Below, one piece after another: positions 1 to 9,247 of a DNA stretch of 64,000 nt; within the stretch, counting starts at the first letter, position 1; each line of letters opens with the position of its first letter. The stretch comes from CAXTSE01 sp035554115. Lineage in GTDB: Bacteria > Actinomycetota > Actinomycetes > Actinomycetales > Microbacteriaceae. The translations under genes were made by a program, and so were the position numbers. The stretch lies in assembly GCA_035554115.1 (NCBI GenBank), contig DATMIW010000013.1, forward strand, positions 94,848 through 158,847, in the 5' to 3' direction. The notes below the pieces were generated by a model. The model was not told where the DNA came from and did not search any database. It saw nothing but the letters and a program-made list of their open reading frames with translations.

Positions 1-66
1 GGCATCGTGGCGGCACAGACGAGCGAGATCACCGCGATGCAGAGTCTGCTCGCCGCGCTGGGCTAG
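1..66 (+). CDS. DUF305-type protein, C-terminal end only
   Basis: The first 21 codons and TAG stop of a gene that begins before the window. The visible residues read GIVAAQTSEITAMQSLL followed by AALG. The alternating Q..EI..M pattern is the usual last helix of DUF305 proteins, a ferritin-like, metal-associated family of secreted or lipoprotein type. The stop overlaps the stop of the convergent ABC transporter by two bases. The family call rests on this short motif alone. Confidence 0.5.
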   Translation, partial: GIVAAQTSEITAMQSLLAALG

Positions 67-2033
67 TCGCGCAGGACCTCGTCCGCCCCCGGGGCGTCGG
101 CCCAGGGGTCAGCGGCCAGCCCGTTATCCGCGTTCCCGTCATCTGCTAGCTCATCGTCCGCCCACGAGTCATCGACTCGCATGGGGCTGTCACGCTGCTC
201 GGCGACGAGCGTCGCATACAGGCCACCGGCTCGGAGGAGCCCCTCGTGGGTGCCCTGCTCGACAACCCGGCCGTGGTCGACGACAAAGATGACATCGGCG
301 TCCACGACCGTCGACAGACGGTGCGCAATCGCGATGGTGGTGCGTCCGCGCGCCGCCGTGTCGAGGGCTCGCTGCACCACCCGCTCGCTCACGCTGTCGA
401 GGGAGCTGGTGGCCTCATCCAAAATCAGCACCGCCGGGTCTTTCAGCAGCACCCGTGCAATAGCAACGCGCTGCTTCTCCCCGCCCGATAACCGGTAGCC
501 GCGCTCCCCCACGATCGTGTCGAAGCCGTCGGGAAACGAGCTGATGGTGTCGAGAATGTTGGCTGCGGCTGCGACCTCTTCGAGTTCGGCGCGGGTCGCA
601 TCCGGTTTGGCATATCGCAGGTTCTCGGCGATCGTCGCGTGGAACAGGTAGGTCTCTTGGCTGACGATCCCGATCGACGCCATCAGGGATTCCTGCTGCA
701 GTTCGCGCACATCGTCGCCCGCGAACAGCACCCGCCCCTCTGTCACGTCGTGCAGTCGCGGCACGAGATACGAGACGGTGGTCTTCCCCGCACCCGACGG
801 ACCGACGAACGCGGCATATTCGCCCGGTCGTATTTTCACGTCAATGCCGCGGAGAGTAGCCGGCGAGCTCGCCGGGGTATCCGGATACCGGAATACGACA
901 CCCTCGAAGGCCACCTCACCGAGGCGGTCGGATCGCACCGGCCGCGCATCCGGAGCATCGACGATCGTGGGAACGAGGTCGAGGTATTCGAAGATGCGCG
1001 CGAACAAGGCCTGGGAGGTCTGCAGGTCAAGGGCGACGCGCAGGAGGCCCATAAGCGGGAAGGTCAGCCGCGCCTGCACTGTCGTGAACGCGACCACGGT
1101 TCCGGCGGTCACCGGCACGCTGTGGGTGATGAGCCACGCCGCCACGAGATAGATGATCGCCGGGATCACCGACAAGAAGATCCCCACGATCGCGAAAAAC
1201 CATTGCCCGCTCATGGTCTGGCGAATCTGCAGCCCGATCTGCGTGCGGTTCTCGGCGCTGTACCTGTCGACCTCGGTTGCCTGTCGGGCGAAAGTCTTCG
1301 AGAGCAGGATTCCCGACACGCTCAGGGTCTCCTGGGTGATCGCCGTCATCTCTGACAGAGACTCCTGCGTTTGCGTGGCGATCCGTGCCCGCAATTGCCC
1401 GACCCGCCGCTGCACGAACACCAGAAGCGGCAGCAGGATCACCGCGACAATCGTCATCTGCCAGCTGAGCAGCAGCATGGCGACAAGTGCCGCCATCACG
1501 GTGACGGTGTTGCCGATCACGCTCTGAACGGTGTTGCTCAGCACCCCGGCGACGCCGCCCACGTCGTTTTGGAGTCGACTCTGAATCACGCCGGTCTTGG
1601 TGGTCGTGAAAAATCCCAACTGCATGCTCTGCAGATGGGAAAACAACCGGATGCGCAGAGCCCCCATAACGCTGTTGCCCACCGTGGCCGTGAGATACGT
1701 CTGCCACACGCCCAGGATGTTCGACGCGATCCACAGCCCCACCATGAGCGAAACAAGTTCGACGAGCACAGGAACATCGGGCCCGACCCGACCCTGCTCG
1801 GGAAACAACCCCTGATCGAAGGCCTGCTGCGTGAGAATCGGAGGGGCCACGCTCAAGCCCGCGCCGACCAGCACGAGAATGATCGTGACGATGAGCCGCG
1901 TCCGGTGGGGACCAAACAGGCCCCCAATTCGCCCGATCAGGTTCGGGATACGCGGAGCCGTGGCATTCATCGCCCGCTGGGCCGCGGAGTCGGCACTGCT
2001 CACGCGGCCGCCGGGGAGGGGTCGCATGGTCAT
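63..2033 (-). CDS. ABC exporter, fused permease and ATPase (MsbA/MDR type)
   Basis: A 656-residue half-transporter that would homodimerise in the inner membrane and export a lipid, drug or peptide; the substrate cannot be read. The N-terminal half (about residues 45-345) has six hydrophobic segments. The C-terminal half is an ATPase with Walker A GPSGAGKTT, signature LSGGEKQR, Walker B VLILDEATSSLD and the switch His in AIAHRLST. A ~40-residue acidic tail follows the ATPase. Two Met codons (1 and 3) are possible starts. The gene is monocistronic, converges with the DUF305 gene and diverges from the LuxR-type regulator. Confidence 0.9.
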   Translation of the reverse strand: MTMRPLPGGRVSSADSAAQRAMNATAPRIPNLIGRIGGLFGPHRTRLIVTIILVLVGAGLSVAPPILTQQAFDQGLFPEQGRVGPDVPVLVELVSLMVGLWIASNILGVWQTYLTATVGNSVMGALRIRLFSHLQSMQLGFFTTTKTGVIQSRLQNDVGGVAGVLSNTVQSVIGNTVTVMAALVAMLLLSWQMTIVAVILLPLLVFVQRRVGQLRARIATQTQESLSEMTAITQETLSVSGILLSKTFARQATEVDRYSAENRTQIGLQIRQTMSGQWFFAIVGIFLSVIPAIIYLVAAWLITHSVPVTAGTVVAFTTVQARLTFPLMGLLRVALDLQTSQALFARIFEYLDLVPTIVDAPDARPVRSDRLGEVAFEGVVFRYPDTPASSPATLRGIDVKIRPGEYAAFVGPSGAGKTTVSYLVPRLHDVTEGRVLFAGDDVRELQQESLMASIGIVSQETYLFHATIAENLRYAKPDATRAELEEVAAAANILDTISSFPDGFDTIVGERGYRLSGGEKQRVAIARVLLKDPAVLILDEATSSLDSVSERVVQRALDTAARGRTTIAIAHRLSTVVDADVIFVVDHGRVVEQGTHEGLLRAGGLYATLVAEQRDSPMRVDDSWADDELADDGNADNGLAADPWADAPGADEVLRD

Positions 2034-2130
2034 AGATCGACCCTAGAGCCGGATTCGATTTGGCGCCCGACGGTTGCCAACGATCGGAGTACAGTGCAGC
2101 TACTCGACCAAGCGGAAACCGAGGCCACCC

Positions 2131-3756
2131 GTGCTCGAACATCCCACACTTGAAGATCTCCGTGTGAGAATCGCCGCTGCGCAGAGCCCTCAGGACCTAG
2201 AGGGTGTGCACTCGATGCTCCAGACCTCTGGTTACGCCCTCGCACTTGAGGGGGGCGCCGCCTTCCGCGAGGTCGTCCAGGCACTCCCGGACGACCGGTG
2301 GCACACCGATCCGATCATCTGTTGGGCGATGGGAGCCAGCTTCCGTGGACCCGGCACTCCCAGCGCTCACGGCGCAATCGCCTATTTCCAAGTTGCCGAG
2401 GCCATCGTCCGCGCGCTGCCAGACGTGTTCTCGAACGCCCTCGTCGAGGTGCACACGGGGCACGCCTCTGCGCTCCGCAACCTCAGACAACTACCCGAGG
2501 CACGCGCGAAAATCGACGCAGCGTCGGCGTTGATAGAAGAGAATCCCAGCCCGATTAGCTATCTCGAGGCCGTTGCGCGACATGCTCTCGAACGCGGAAT
2601 GATCGAGATAGCCCAAGGAGAGTTCGACGCGGCAGTCGAAGATCTGCACCGTGCCCTGGGAGCAAAGGCCCATCTGACGGCACCAGAAGAGCTTGAATGC
2701 CTCGGCGCCCTGGCGGTTCTCGCCTATACGCGTTCCGAAATCGAACTGTGCGAACAACGCGTTGCCGAGAGCGAAGCCCTTGAGGTGCCCGCGGAGATCT
2801 GGAACTCGGGCTTTGCGGCCCCGCTCTATACAGCGCAGCTTCTGCTCTGCATCGATCAGAACGACGTGGTCGGCGCGCGCGCGGTCGAACGCAAGCTCAC
2901 ACCGGCGGCGCAAGGCAACCATTGGGACCCGTCTGCGAAACTCATGTCGGCCTATATCTGCGTCCTGGTTGGCGATCCCATCGGTGCCCTGGACTGGCTC
3001 AACCAGTTGCGATCGGTGCTCGGACCCAATTATCACGACAACTTCATCCATGGGGTGAGCGAAGTACTTCGTGCCGATATCTTGGCTTCACTCGGGCACG
3101 GAGATGAGTCCTTCACCATCCTGTCCCGGGTCCCTCCCGGAGAACGTCACGTGATTTGTCCTGCGCGCTTCATCGCCCAGGTGCGTCTCGGTCATGGAGA
3201 TCTGCAGGGCGCATCCGACGCCCTCCTCGACTGCGAAGAGTTGGGCGACGGACACTCCCCGCGCTCGATGATCGCCATCCATCTTTTGCGGGGTGCCATC
3301 GAGTTCGAGCGGGGAAATTTCGCCGCATCGGATCTCAATGTCGACCGCGCGTTCCACGGTCTTGTACGGACCGGCATTCCGGCGCCGCTCCGTCACATTC
3401 CCGATGTCACCTTGGTCAACATTGCGGCGCGTGCCCTGACTCGACCACAGAGCGCGGAGGCCTCCCGCATGTTGCAGGGAATCGTCGATGCCGCAGATGG
3501 CACCGGGGAGAAGAGCGAAGCTCTCAGCGAGCGCGAACGGCTTGTGCTGACCTACGTAGAGAAGGAGTTGACGGTCGCCGCGATCGCAGCCGAGCTCTAC
3601 ATCTCGCCCAACACCGTGAAGACCCACCTGAGGCGGCTCTATCGGAAGCTTGGAGTCACGACGCGTCAGGAGGCGATCCGTACGGCGCGCGCGCTCGGGC
3701 TGCACCACTCGGGACCAGAAGTCACCCCCGAATCACCCGCGCAACAGGATGACTAA
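2131..3756 (+). CDS. LuxR-family transcriptional regulator with long helical sensor region
   Basis: About 541 residues. The C-terminal ~60 residues are a LuxR/GerE helix-turn-helix (LSERERLVLTYVEKELT, then AAELYISPNTVKTHLRRLY and RKLGVTTRQEA). The preceding ~470 residues are Ala/Leu-rich helical repeats like the TPR region of MalT-type regulators, with no Walker ATPase in front, so this is not a complete LAL regulator. I chose GTG 2131, preceded by a GAGG at suitable spacing, over an upstream TTG at 2074 whose extra 19 residues are basic and unlike a domain. The ligand and targets are unknown. It diverges from the ABC exporter. Confidence 0.8.
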   Translation: MLEHPTLEDLRVRIAAAQSPQDLEGVHSMLQTSGYALALEGGAAFREVVQALPDDRWHTDPIICWAMGASFRGPGTPSAHGAIAYFQVAEAIVRALPDVFSNALVEVHTGHASALRNLRQLPEARAKIDAASALIEENPSPISYLEAVARHALERGMIEIAQGEFDAAVEDLHRALGAKAHLTAPEELECLGALAVLAYTRSEIELCEQRVAESEALEVPAEIWNSGFAAPLYTAQLLLCIDQNDVVGARAVERKLTPAAQGNHWDPSAKLMSAYICVLVGDPIGALDWLNQLRSVLGPNYHDNFIHGVSEVLRADILASLGHGDESFTILSRVPPGERHVICPARFIAQVRLGHGDLQGASDALLDCEELGDGHSPRSMIAIHLLRGAIEFERGNFAASDLNVDRAFHGLVRTGIPAPLRHIPDVTLVNIAARALTRPQSAEASRMLQGIVDAADGTGEKSEALSERERLVLTYVEKELTVAAIAAELYISPNTVKTHLRRLYRKLGVTTRQEAIRTARALGLHHSGPEVTPESPAQQDD

Positions 3757-3830
3757 TACGGGACCGACTGCTTTGATCATCACGTTGTGGTGAGTCGCCG
3801 TCCCTGATCCCGGTGTACTTTCACGACGCA

Positions 3831-3868
3831 GGCGGAGTCGTCCCAGCTGGTTACTGGGCGACTCCGCC
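3831..3868 (+). terminator. Terminator of the LuxR-type gene
   Basis: A 10-bp arm GGCGGAGTCG pairs with CGACTCCGCC, continued by CCCAG/CTGGG, with an 8-9 base loop. ACACTTTTCG follows on the + strand, giving a short T-run. It lies 75 bp past the regulator's stop. Confidence 0.8.
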
Positions 3869-3907
3869 ACACTTTTCGCTGCCGCAAACGATCGGTGCCG
3901 CAAACGA

Positions 3908-3945
3908 CGAAAAGCGCCGACCCCGAAGGGACGACGCTTTTCGTA
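3908..3945 (-). terminator. Terminator of the rplJ-rplL operon
   Basis: The arms CGAAAAGCG and CGCTTTTCG enclose a GACCCCGAAGGGAC-like inner stem. It lies directly downstream of the rplL stop on the minus strand and probably works in both directions. Confidence 0.75.
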
Positions 3946-3955
3946 GAACGCAGAG

Positions 3956-4345
3956 CTACTTGAGGGTGATCGTGGCGCCAGCTTCTTCGAGCTGAGCCTT
4001 GGCCTTCTCGGCGGTCTCCTTGTTGGCGCCTTCGAGAACGGTGCTCGGGGCTCCGTCAACAAGTGCCTTCGCCTCACCGAGGCCGAGGCTGGTGAGCGCG
4101 CGCACCTCCTTGATGACCTGGATCTTCTTCTCGCCAGCGGCCTCGAGGACGACGTCGAAGCTGTCCTTCTCTTCGACCTCTTCGGCGGCAGCGCCACCAC
4201 CGGCAGCGGCGGGACCTGCAACGGCGACCGGCGCCGCGGCGGTGACCTCGAAGGTCTCCTCGAACTTCTTCACGAACTCGCTGAGCTCGATGAGCGAGAG
4301 CTCCTTGAACGCCTCGAGGAGGTCGTCAGTGCTGAGCTTTGCCAT
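3956..4345 (-). CDS. rplL: 50S ribosomal protein L7/L12
   Basis: 129 residues, normal for the family. The N-terminal dimerisation helix (MAKLSTDDLLEAFKELSL), an Ala/Pro/Gly-rich hinge around residues 35-55 and the conserved C-terminal domain (EKKIQVIKEVRALTSLGLGE AKALVD) are all present. Dimers bind L10 and recruit translation factors to the ribosomal stalk. It is co-transcribed behind rplJ with a 2-base gap. Confidence 0.98.
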   Translation of the reverse strand: MAKLSTDDLLEAFKELSLIELSEFVKKFEETFEVTAAAPVAVAGPAAAGGGAAAEEVEEKDSFDVVLEAAGEKKIQVIKEVRALTSLGLGEAKALVDGAPSTVLEGANKETAEKAKAQLEEAGATITLK

Positions 4346-4347
4346 GG

Positions 4348-4860
4348 TTAGTTTCCTTCGTTTTTGACGCGCAGAGCGTCGATTGTGCGCGCGGCCTGGG
4401 CCAGGGGCGCGTTGAACATGTAGGCGGCTCCGAACAGCGAGGCCTTGAAGGCGCCGGCCAGCTTGGCCAGCAGCACCTCACGGCTCTCGAGATCGGCGAG
4501 CTTGCCCACCTCGGTCGCGGAGAGCGGGGCACCGTCGAAGTACCCGCTCTTGACCACGAGCAGAGGGTTCGCCTTGGCGAAGTCACGCAGAGCCTTCGCG
4601 ACGGCGACAGTGTCACCGTGCACGAACGCGATAGCCGACGGACCAACGAGCTGGTCATCGAACGAGCTGATCCCAGCCTCGTTCGCGGCAATCTTGGTGA
4701 GCGTGTTCTTCACCACGGCATAGCTCGCGTGCTCGCTGATCGACTGCCGCAGCGACTTCAGCTGCGCGACCGTGAGCCCGCGGTACTCGGTGAGCACAAT
4801 CGCGTTCGAGCTGCGGAATGACTCCGCGAGCTCGGCGACCGTGGCTTCCTTGTTCGCCAT
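4348..4860 (-). CDS. rplJ: 50S ribosomal protein L10
   Basis: 170 residues starting MANKEATVAELAE. The frame is open further upstream, but ATG 4860 has an AGGAAG Shine-Dalgarno and gives the standard length. L10 anchors the L7/L12 dimers through its C-terminal helix (FNAPLAQAARTIDALR) and binds 23S rRNA with its N-terminal domain. L10 normally represses its own operon by binding the mRNA leader, and a candidate leader structure lies directly upstream. Confidence 0.97.
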   Translation of the reverse strand: MANKEATVAELAESFRSSNAIVLTEYRGLTVAQLKSLRQSISEHASYAVVKNTLTKIAANEAGISSFDDQLVGPSAIAFVHGDTVAVAKALRDFAKANPLLVVKSGYFDGAPLSATEVGKLADLESREVLLAKLAGAFKASLFGAAYMFNAPLAQAARTIDALRVKNEGN

Positions 4861-4975
4861 GGGATCTGCTTCCTGAGTGGTGGTTCCTGTACACATCCGG
4901 TTTCGGATGCCGGCCCGCCGCCACTGCAAATTCCCACGAAAAAAGCTCCGGCGCAGACGCACGGAGCTGATAAAA
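4861..4975 (-). promoter_or_regulatory. L10 leader with attenuator-like terminator
   Basis: The rplJ leader holds a hairpin AGCTCCG (4968-4962) / CGGAGCT (4950-4944) followed at once by TTTTTT, about 80 bp before the rplJ start. Gram-positive rplJL operons commonly carry an L10-binding leader that controls premature termination, and this fits in position and form. It could instead end the upstream gene at 5154-5885, although that stop is about 185 bp away. The L10-binding kink-turn fold was not demonstrated. Confidence 0.55.
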
Positions 4976-5153
4976 CTAGCTACACACACCTACGCGGGCT
5001 CCTGCATCTTGCGATGTCGTGGATTTCGTCTGCACCTGCGTGCAGAACCAGCGGTCTTGGGCCTCGGTCAGCATACGCGGTCCGCCGCGAGAGCGCAAAG
5101 GGATCCCGCCGATCGAGCCACCCGCTGAGCCGGTCGAGAAGGGTCCGTCGAGA

Positions 5154-5885
5154 TCAAGGGCCAGCCCGCCGTCGAGCCGTCCGCCGCATCCCGACCAGCA
5201 CAAGGGCGGACACGGTGAGCACCCCGACGACCGCAACCACAATGACCGCTGCGCTCACAATCGGAGCCGATTCCTCAGCTCCCGGTGTATCCGTTGCCGC
5301 GGCCGTCAGCCACAGCCGATCAAGGGGTGTTGCGGCGGTCACGCCTGAGCTACCCGAAACCAGCGGAGTAGCGGTCGAGTCGGTGACCGCGAACCAGGCG
5401 TGTGTCGCGTCGTCGCGAACGAGCGCCGCCTCGGGGGGAGCGGCCGCGAGCGCGGCAGCGAGTTTCGGATCCGGTGCAAACTCCGCGAGCTCGGCTTGCT
5501 CATTCACCGGGTTGATCCACACTGTCGCGACGCCGACCATGTCGGAATCCACCGACACCGGCACGATCCACTCATTACGCAGCGTGACCGGAGCGGGGGT
5601 ATCCGCGTCGGGTGTCGTGGTGCGCGAGCCGGAAGCCCTGCCCGCCAGAAAGGCCTCGCTCCACTCCCACACTCGCGTCACCGTGCCGAGCGTGGTCGAG
5701 TCGTCGAAGTCGATCCCTGTCCCGTCTGCGCCTGGTCCGTACAGCTGGGCGAGGCGCGCTGTCAGGCCGTCCGCGACATATTCGGCGACCCTGTCCGGCA
5801 CCGAACCCGAGGCCGGCGCGAGCGCCGCGCCCGGCGCCACGCTGCCCAGCAGCACGGCAAGGGCTGCGAGCAGTGTGGGCACCAT
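5154..5885 (-). CDS. Secreted protein with C-terminal membrane anchor, unknown function
   Basis: 243 residues that I do not recognise. An N-terminal signal peptide (MVPTLLAALAVLLGSVAPG, cleavage near ALA) leads into a ~180-residue extracytoplasmic region with a W-x-W motif and an Asp/Thr-rich stretch. A hydrophobic helix near residues 208-230 and the basic tail RRTARRRAGP finish it. The topology therefore predicts a surface domain held by one C-terminal helix. It lies upstream of the rplJ leader on the same strand and diverges from the YqaJ-type gene. Confidence 0.7.
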   Translation of the reverse strand: MVPTLLAALAVLLGSVAPGAALAPASGSVPDRVAEYVADGLTARLAQLYGPGADGTGIDFDDSTTLGTVTRVWEWSEAFLAGRASGSRTTTPDADTPAPVTLRNEWIVPVSVDSDMVGVATVWINPVNEQAELAEFAPDPKLAAALAAAPPEAALVRDDATHAWFAVTDSTATPLVSGSSGVTAATPLDRLWLTAAATDTPGAEESAPIVSAAVIVVAVVGVLTVSALVLVGMRRTARRRAGP

Positions 5886-6047
5886 GTCGCCATGATCCCA
5901 CCTCCGCCGCCCGCGCCAGCTCGCGATCCGACGCAGATGGCGCGGGCGGCGCCCGCTCTCGAAGCATCAGCGTCGGATCGCGCCGTCCGGCGAGCGCGAC
6001 CGGCGCGCTGGGTCTCGGATGCCGGGGGGCAGGGGCATGATGGGCAC

Positions 6048-6680
6048 GTGACACTGGTGCAGCCGACTCTCTCGCTCTGGGACGAGCCCCCCGTCCCGTT
6101 CCGCGAGCGCGTCGTTGCCGATGCGAACGACCGAGTCGGCTGGCTCCGCGCTCGCGCCCGAGGGGTCACGGCGACCGACGCCGCGCAGCTGGCGAGTTCG
6201 CAATCGGTTGCCGCGCTCGCGATGACGAAATTGCTCGGCACCAACTTCGGAGGAAACGCGTTCACCCAGCACGGTCGCGACCGGGAACCAGCCATCGCCA
6301 AATGGGCACATTCCGTGTACGGCATGAACGCCAACACTCTGCTCTTTCATGCTGACGGAGCACGCGAACATCTCGCCACTCCCGACGGCTGGCGCGAGAA
6401 GGGCGAGGCCCTCGAACTCTGCGAAATCAAGACGACCACATCGGTGTGGAAGGCGATCCCCCGAGCGTATCTACGGCAGGTGTGGTGGCAGCAGTACGTT
6501 CTCGGCGCCGAGCGAACCCTTGTCGTCTGGGAGCGTCACGACAACTTCGTGCCGGTTCACGCCGATCCCGAATGCCGTTGGGTCGACCGTGACGACAACG
6601 AGATCCACCGTTTGCGGGTTCTCGCCGATGAACTCATGCACGCCATGCGGCGAGGGCGCCCGACCCGCCCATCCGTCTAG
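6048..6680 (+). CDS. YqaJ-type recombinase nuclease, PD-(D/E)XK superfamily
   Basis: 210 residues from GTG 6048; the frame is open for 640 bp upstream but that part is low-complexity and overlaps the preceding gene. The features are GVTATDAAQL near residue 40 (the GITATD-type motif of YqaJ proteins), an acidic pair in GRDREPAIAKWA, and ELCEIKTTT, which supplies the E-x-K of the nuclease core. A QVWWQQYVLGAE segment matches the Q-L-Q-x-Y/H motif of the family. YqaJ nucleases act as 5'-3' exonucleases in phage-type recombination. Here it is a lone chromosomal copy without a RecT partner. Confidence 0.75.
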   Translation: MTLVQPTLSLWDEPPVPFRERVVADANDRVGWLRARARGVTATDAAQLASSQSVAALAMTKLLGTNFGGNAFTQHGRDREPAIAKWAHSVYGMNANTLLFHADGAREHLATPDGWREKGEALELCEIKTTTSVWKAIPRAYLRQVWWQQYVLGAERTLVVWERHDNFVPVHADPECRWVDRDDNEIHRLRVLADELMHAMRRGRPTRPSV

Positions 6681-6731
6681 CGGTTCGCAATCCGTGCAGC
6701 GCGTCGAAAGGCTCGTCGGATTACGAACGGT

Positions 6732-7400
6732 TCATCGATCAAGACGGGCGCGCGAGATCCGGATCACGCCGGCACCAACTCCGCCGATAATCGCGGCAAT
6801 GAGCACCACATAGAACGCCACCGACACATAGCCCTCGGGTGAGTTCGCCGGATTCAGGAACGGGTACGGATACCAGCTCGGCTTCGCCTCGAGGTAGTTG
6901 TAGGCGAGGGGGCCGCGGATCATCGTGTAGACCGCCCAGACGAGCGGGAACGCGATCATGACCCAGATCGTCTTCCACTCCAACCGCCGTCGTCCCGGCG
7001 CGAAGATCCAATCGAGCACGATCAGCACCGGCCCGACGACGTGCAGGATCTCGTTGGTCCAGGGCACGACGAGGCCGTCGGCCACGTTCACTCCGCGCAG
7101 GAGCGTGTTGTAGACGATCCCCGTGACTGCCATATACGCAACAACCGAGGCGCGTGCGACAGCAAACCACGGAGGGTCGTCGACGCCACGGATGAGAAAG
7201 CCAGCCCCGAGGAGGAACACCAAAACGGTGAGGACATTCGAGTCGATCGTGAAGTAGCTGAAGAAGTTGACGGGGATGACCCCGAGCTCGATGATCCCCA
7301 GCGAACGCCAGAAGTCGAAGTTGTTGATCAGCTGCGTGACCGTAGCGGCCACGATCGCAGCAGCCCCGAGGACCCGCACGACGATGACGAGAGCCCGCAT
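6732..7400 (-). CDS. Pr6Pr family membrane protein
   Basis: 222 residues with six hydrophobic segments. The motif FSYFTIDSNVL near residues 46-56 and the HVVGPVLIVLDWIF segment near 120 are typical of the actinobacterial Pr6Pr (FAR-17a/AIG1-like) family, whose substrate is unknown. I placed the start at ATG 7400, since the 41 residues encoded upstream are Ser/Pro-rich and unlike the family. It diverges from the oxidoreductase gene. Confidence 0.75.
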   Translation of the reverse strand: MRALVIVVRVLGAAAIVAATVTQLINNFDFWRSLGIIELGVIPVNFFSYFTIDSNVLTVLVFLLGAGFLIRGVDDPPWFAVARASVVAYMAVTGIVYNTLLRGVNVADGLVVPWTNEILHVVGPVLIVLDWIFAPGRRRLEWKTIWVMIAFPLVWAVYTMIRGPLAYNYLEAKPSWYPYPFLNPANSPEGYVSVAFYVVLIAAIIGGVGAGVIRISRARLDR

Positions 7401-7516
7401 GCTCGAAGCGTAACGGGTCCCGGCCATAGCTGAAGGTTTTCCGCTTCCGGAACGTGCACGAAACACTCGCGACTCACATGCACCGTTTACTGGGAGGAAC
7501 GGCGGGGAGACTGGCG

Positions 7517-8482
7517 ATGACAACGATGCGCGCGATGACGATATCCGGCGCGGGCGGACCCGAAGCCCTCGCCCTGAGCGACGTCGATCGACCCGTGCGC
7601 GTCAGCTCTGAATTGCTCGTGCGCGTCGTGGCGGCCGGGGTCAACCCGGTCGACGCCAAGACACGCGCCGGACGGGGATCGTTCGGCGCGATCTCCGAGT
7701 TCCCGGTCGTGCTCGGTCAGGATTTCAGCGGCGTGGTCGTCGAGGCTCCGTATGCGGCGCATCCGCTGCAACCCGGCACTGAAGTTTTCGGCATGGTGCC
7801 CGTTCCACGTTTCGGGGGCGCCTATGCCGAGTACCTGTCGGTCTCGTCGCTCAGCGTTGTTCGCAAACCGCGCGGGCTCTCGCATGTCGAGGCGGCGGGC
7901 GTGCCGCTTGCCGCGTTGACCGCGTGGGGAATGGTAGTCGAGACAGCGAAAGCGCATGACGGGCAGCGCATCCTTATTCACGCGGGGGCTGGAGGTGTGG
8001 GGCATTTCGCGATTCAGTTCGCCGCATACTTCGGCGCCTATGTGATCACCACGGGTTCCACCCGCAATCTCATGTGGCTGAGCGATCTTGGCGCCAACGA
8101 GATCGTCGACCATACAGCGGTCCGCTTCGACGATGTTGTCGATCAGGTCGATGTCGTGATCGACCTGATCGGCAACGGAATCGACGAAACCGCCACCCGA
8201 TCGCTGCGAGTGCTGCGGCCCGGCGGGCTCATCATCACCGCCCCAAGCGGGAGCTGGCCGACAATGGCAGTGGATGCCAAAACGGCCGGGGTGCGCGCAA
8301 CCGGCTTTCAGGTCGCCCCCGACGGCTCCACGCTCGCAATCATTTCGCGGCTGCTCGATTCAGGAGATGTGCGGGTGTATGTCGACCGGGTGTTCGATCT
8401 CGAGGATGCCGCCGAGGCGCACCGTGCAATGGAGACCGGCCACACGCGCGGCAAGCTCGTGCTGAACGTGTCCGCGGCCTAG
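7517..8482 (+). CDS. NADP-dependent quinone oxidoreductase-like MDR protein
   Basis: About 321 residues starting MTTMRAMTISGAGGPE after a GGGAGA Shine-Dalgarno. The N-terminal GroES-like domain carries VVAAGVNPVDAKTRAG and VLGQDFSGVV. The Rossmann domain carries HAGAGGVGHFAIQFA, close to the AxxGxxG NADPH motif of quinone reductases. No structural or catalytic zinc ligands are visible, so it belongs to the zinc-free QOR-type branch of the medium-chain dehydrogenases. Its substrate is unknown. It converges on rplA with a shared terminator. Confidence 0.85.
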   Translation: MTTMRAMTISGAGGPEALALSDVDRPVRVSSELLVRVVAAGVNPVDAKTRAGRGSFGAISEFPVVLGQDFSGVVVEAPYAAHPLQPGTEVFGMVPVPRFGGAYAEYLSVSSLSVVRKPRGLSHVEAAGVPLAALTAWGMVVETAKAHDGQRILIHAGAGGVGHFAIQFAAYFGAYVITTGSTRNLMWLSDLGANEIVDHTAVRFDDVVDQVDVVIDLIGNGIDETATRSLRVLRPGGLIITAPSGSWPTMAVDAKTAGVRATGFQVAPDGSTLAIISRLLDSGDVRVYVDRVFDLEDAAEAHRAMETGHTRGKLVLNVSAA

Positions 8483-8507
8483 CTGCTACGGCGCGCACGA
8501 ACGCACA

Positions 8508-8537
8508 AAGAGGGGCCCGCCGAAGCGGACCCCTCTT
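8508..8537. terminator. Bidirectional terminator between oxidoreductase and rplA
   Basis: A 13-bp stem (AAGAGGGGCCCGC / GCGGACCCCTCTT, one G-T type mismatch) with a CGAA loop. It serves both convergent genes. Confidence 0.85.
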
Positions 8538-8555
8538 CCTGACTCTACGTGCGGG

Positions 8556-9245
8556 TTAGAGCGCGCTCACATCGAGCGGGATGCCAGGGCCGAACGTTGT
8601 CGACAGGCTGCCCTTCTGGATATAGCGACCCTTCGACGAGCCGGGCTTCGAACGCTGAACTTCTTCGAGGGCGGCGGCGAAGTTCTCGTCGAGCTGCTCT
8701 TGCGTGAAACCGGCTTTGCCGATCACGAAGTGCACATTGGCGTGCTTGTCGACGCGGAACTCGATCTTGCCGCCCTTGATGTCCGAAACGGCTTTCGCCG
8801 GGTCGGGCGTCACGGTGCCGGTCTTCGGGTTCGGCATGAGGCCGCGAGGGCCCAGTACCTTACCGAGGCGACCAACCTGACCCATGAGCTCGGGCGTCGA
8901 AACGGCCGAGTCAAAGGCGGTGTAGCCAGCGGCAACCTTCTCGATCAGCTCGGTGCCACCGACCTCGTCGGCACCCGCGGCGAGCGCGGCCTCGGCGGCG
9001 GCTCCCGTCGCGAACACGATGACGCGGGCGGTCTTACCGGTGCCGTGGGGCAGGATGACGGTGCTGCGCACCATCTGGTCGGCCTTGCGCGGGTCGACCC
9101 CGAGCTTGAGCGCGACCTCAACTGTCGAGTCGAACTTCTTCGACCCGGTCTTCTTGACGATTTCGACTGCCTCGACGGGAGCGTAGAACTTGCCCTCTTC
9201 GAGCAGCTCTGCGGCGGCGCGGTAGGCCTTGGATTTCTGAGCCAT
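8556..9245 (-). CDS. rplA: 50S ribosomal protein L1
   Basis: 229 residues, starting MAQKSKAYRAAAELL, the usual actinobacterial length. It has the conserved LGPRGLMPNPKTGTVT motif and the RNA-binding FRVDKHANVHFVIGK region. L1 forms the mobile stalk at the tRNA exit site and often represses its own operon. It follows rplK with a 2-base gap, with the terminator 20 bp downstream. Confidence 0.98.
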   Translation of the reverse strand: MAQKSKAYRAAAELLEEGKFYAPVEAVEIVKKTGSKKFDSTVEVALKLGVDPRKADQMVRSTVILPHGTGKTARVIVFATGAAAEAALAAGADEVGGTELIEKVAAGYTAFDSAVSTPELMGQVGRLGKVLGPRGLMPNPKTGTVTPDPAKAVSDIKGGKIEFRVDKHANVHFVIGKAGFTQEQLDENFAAALEEVQRSKPGSSKGRYIQKGSLSTTFGPGIPLDVSAL

Positions 9246-9247
9246 GA

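Noticed and set aside
5400..6047. N-terminal extension of the YqaJ-type protein
   Set aside because: It overlaps the secreted protein on the other strand and lacks family similarity; GTG 6048 gives the proper start.
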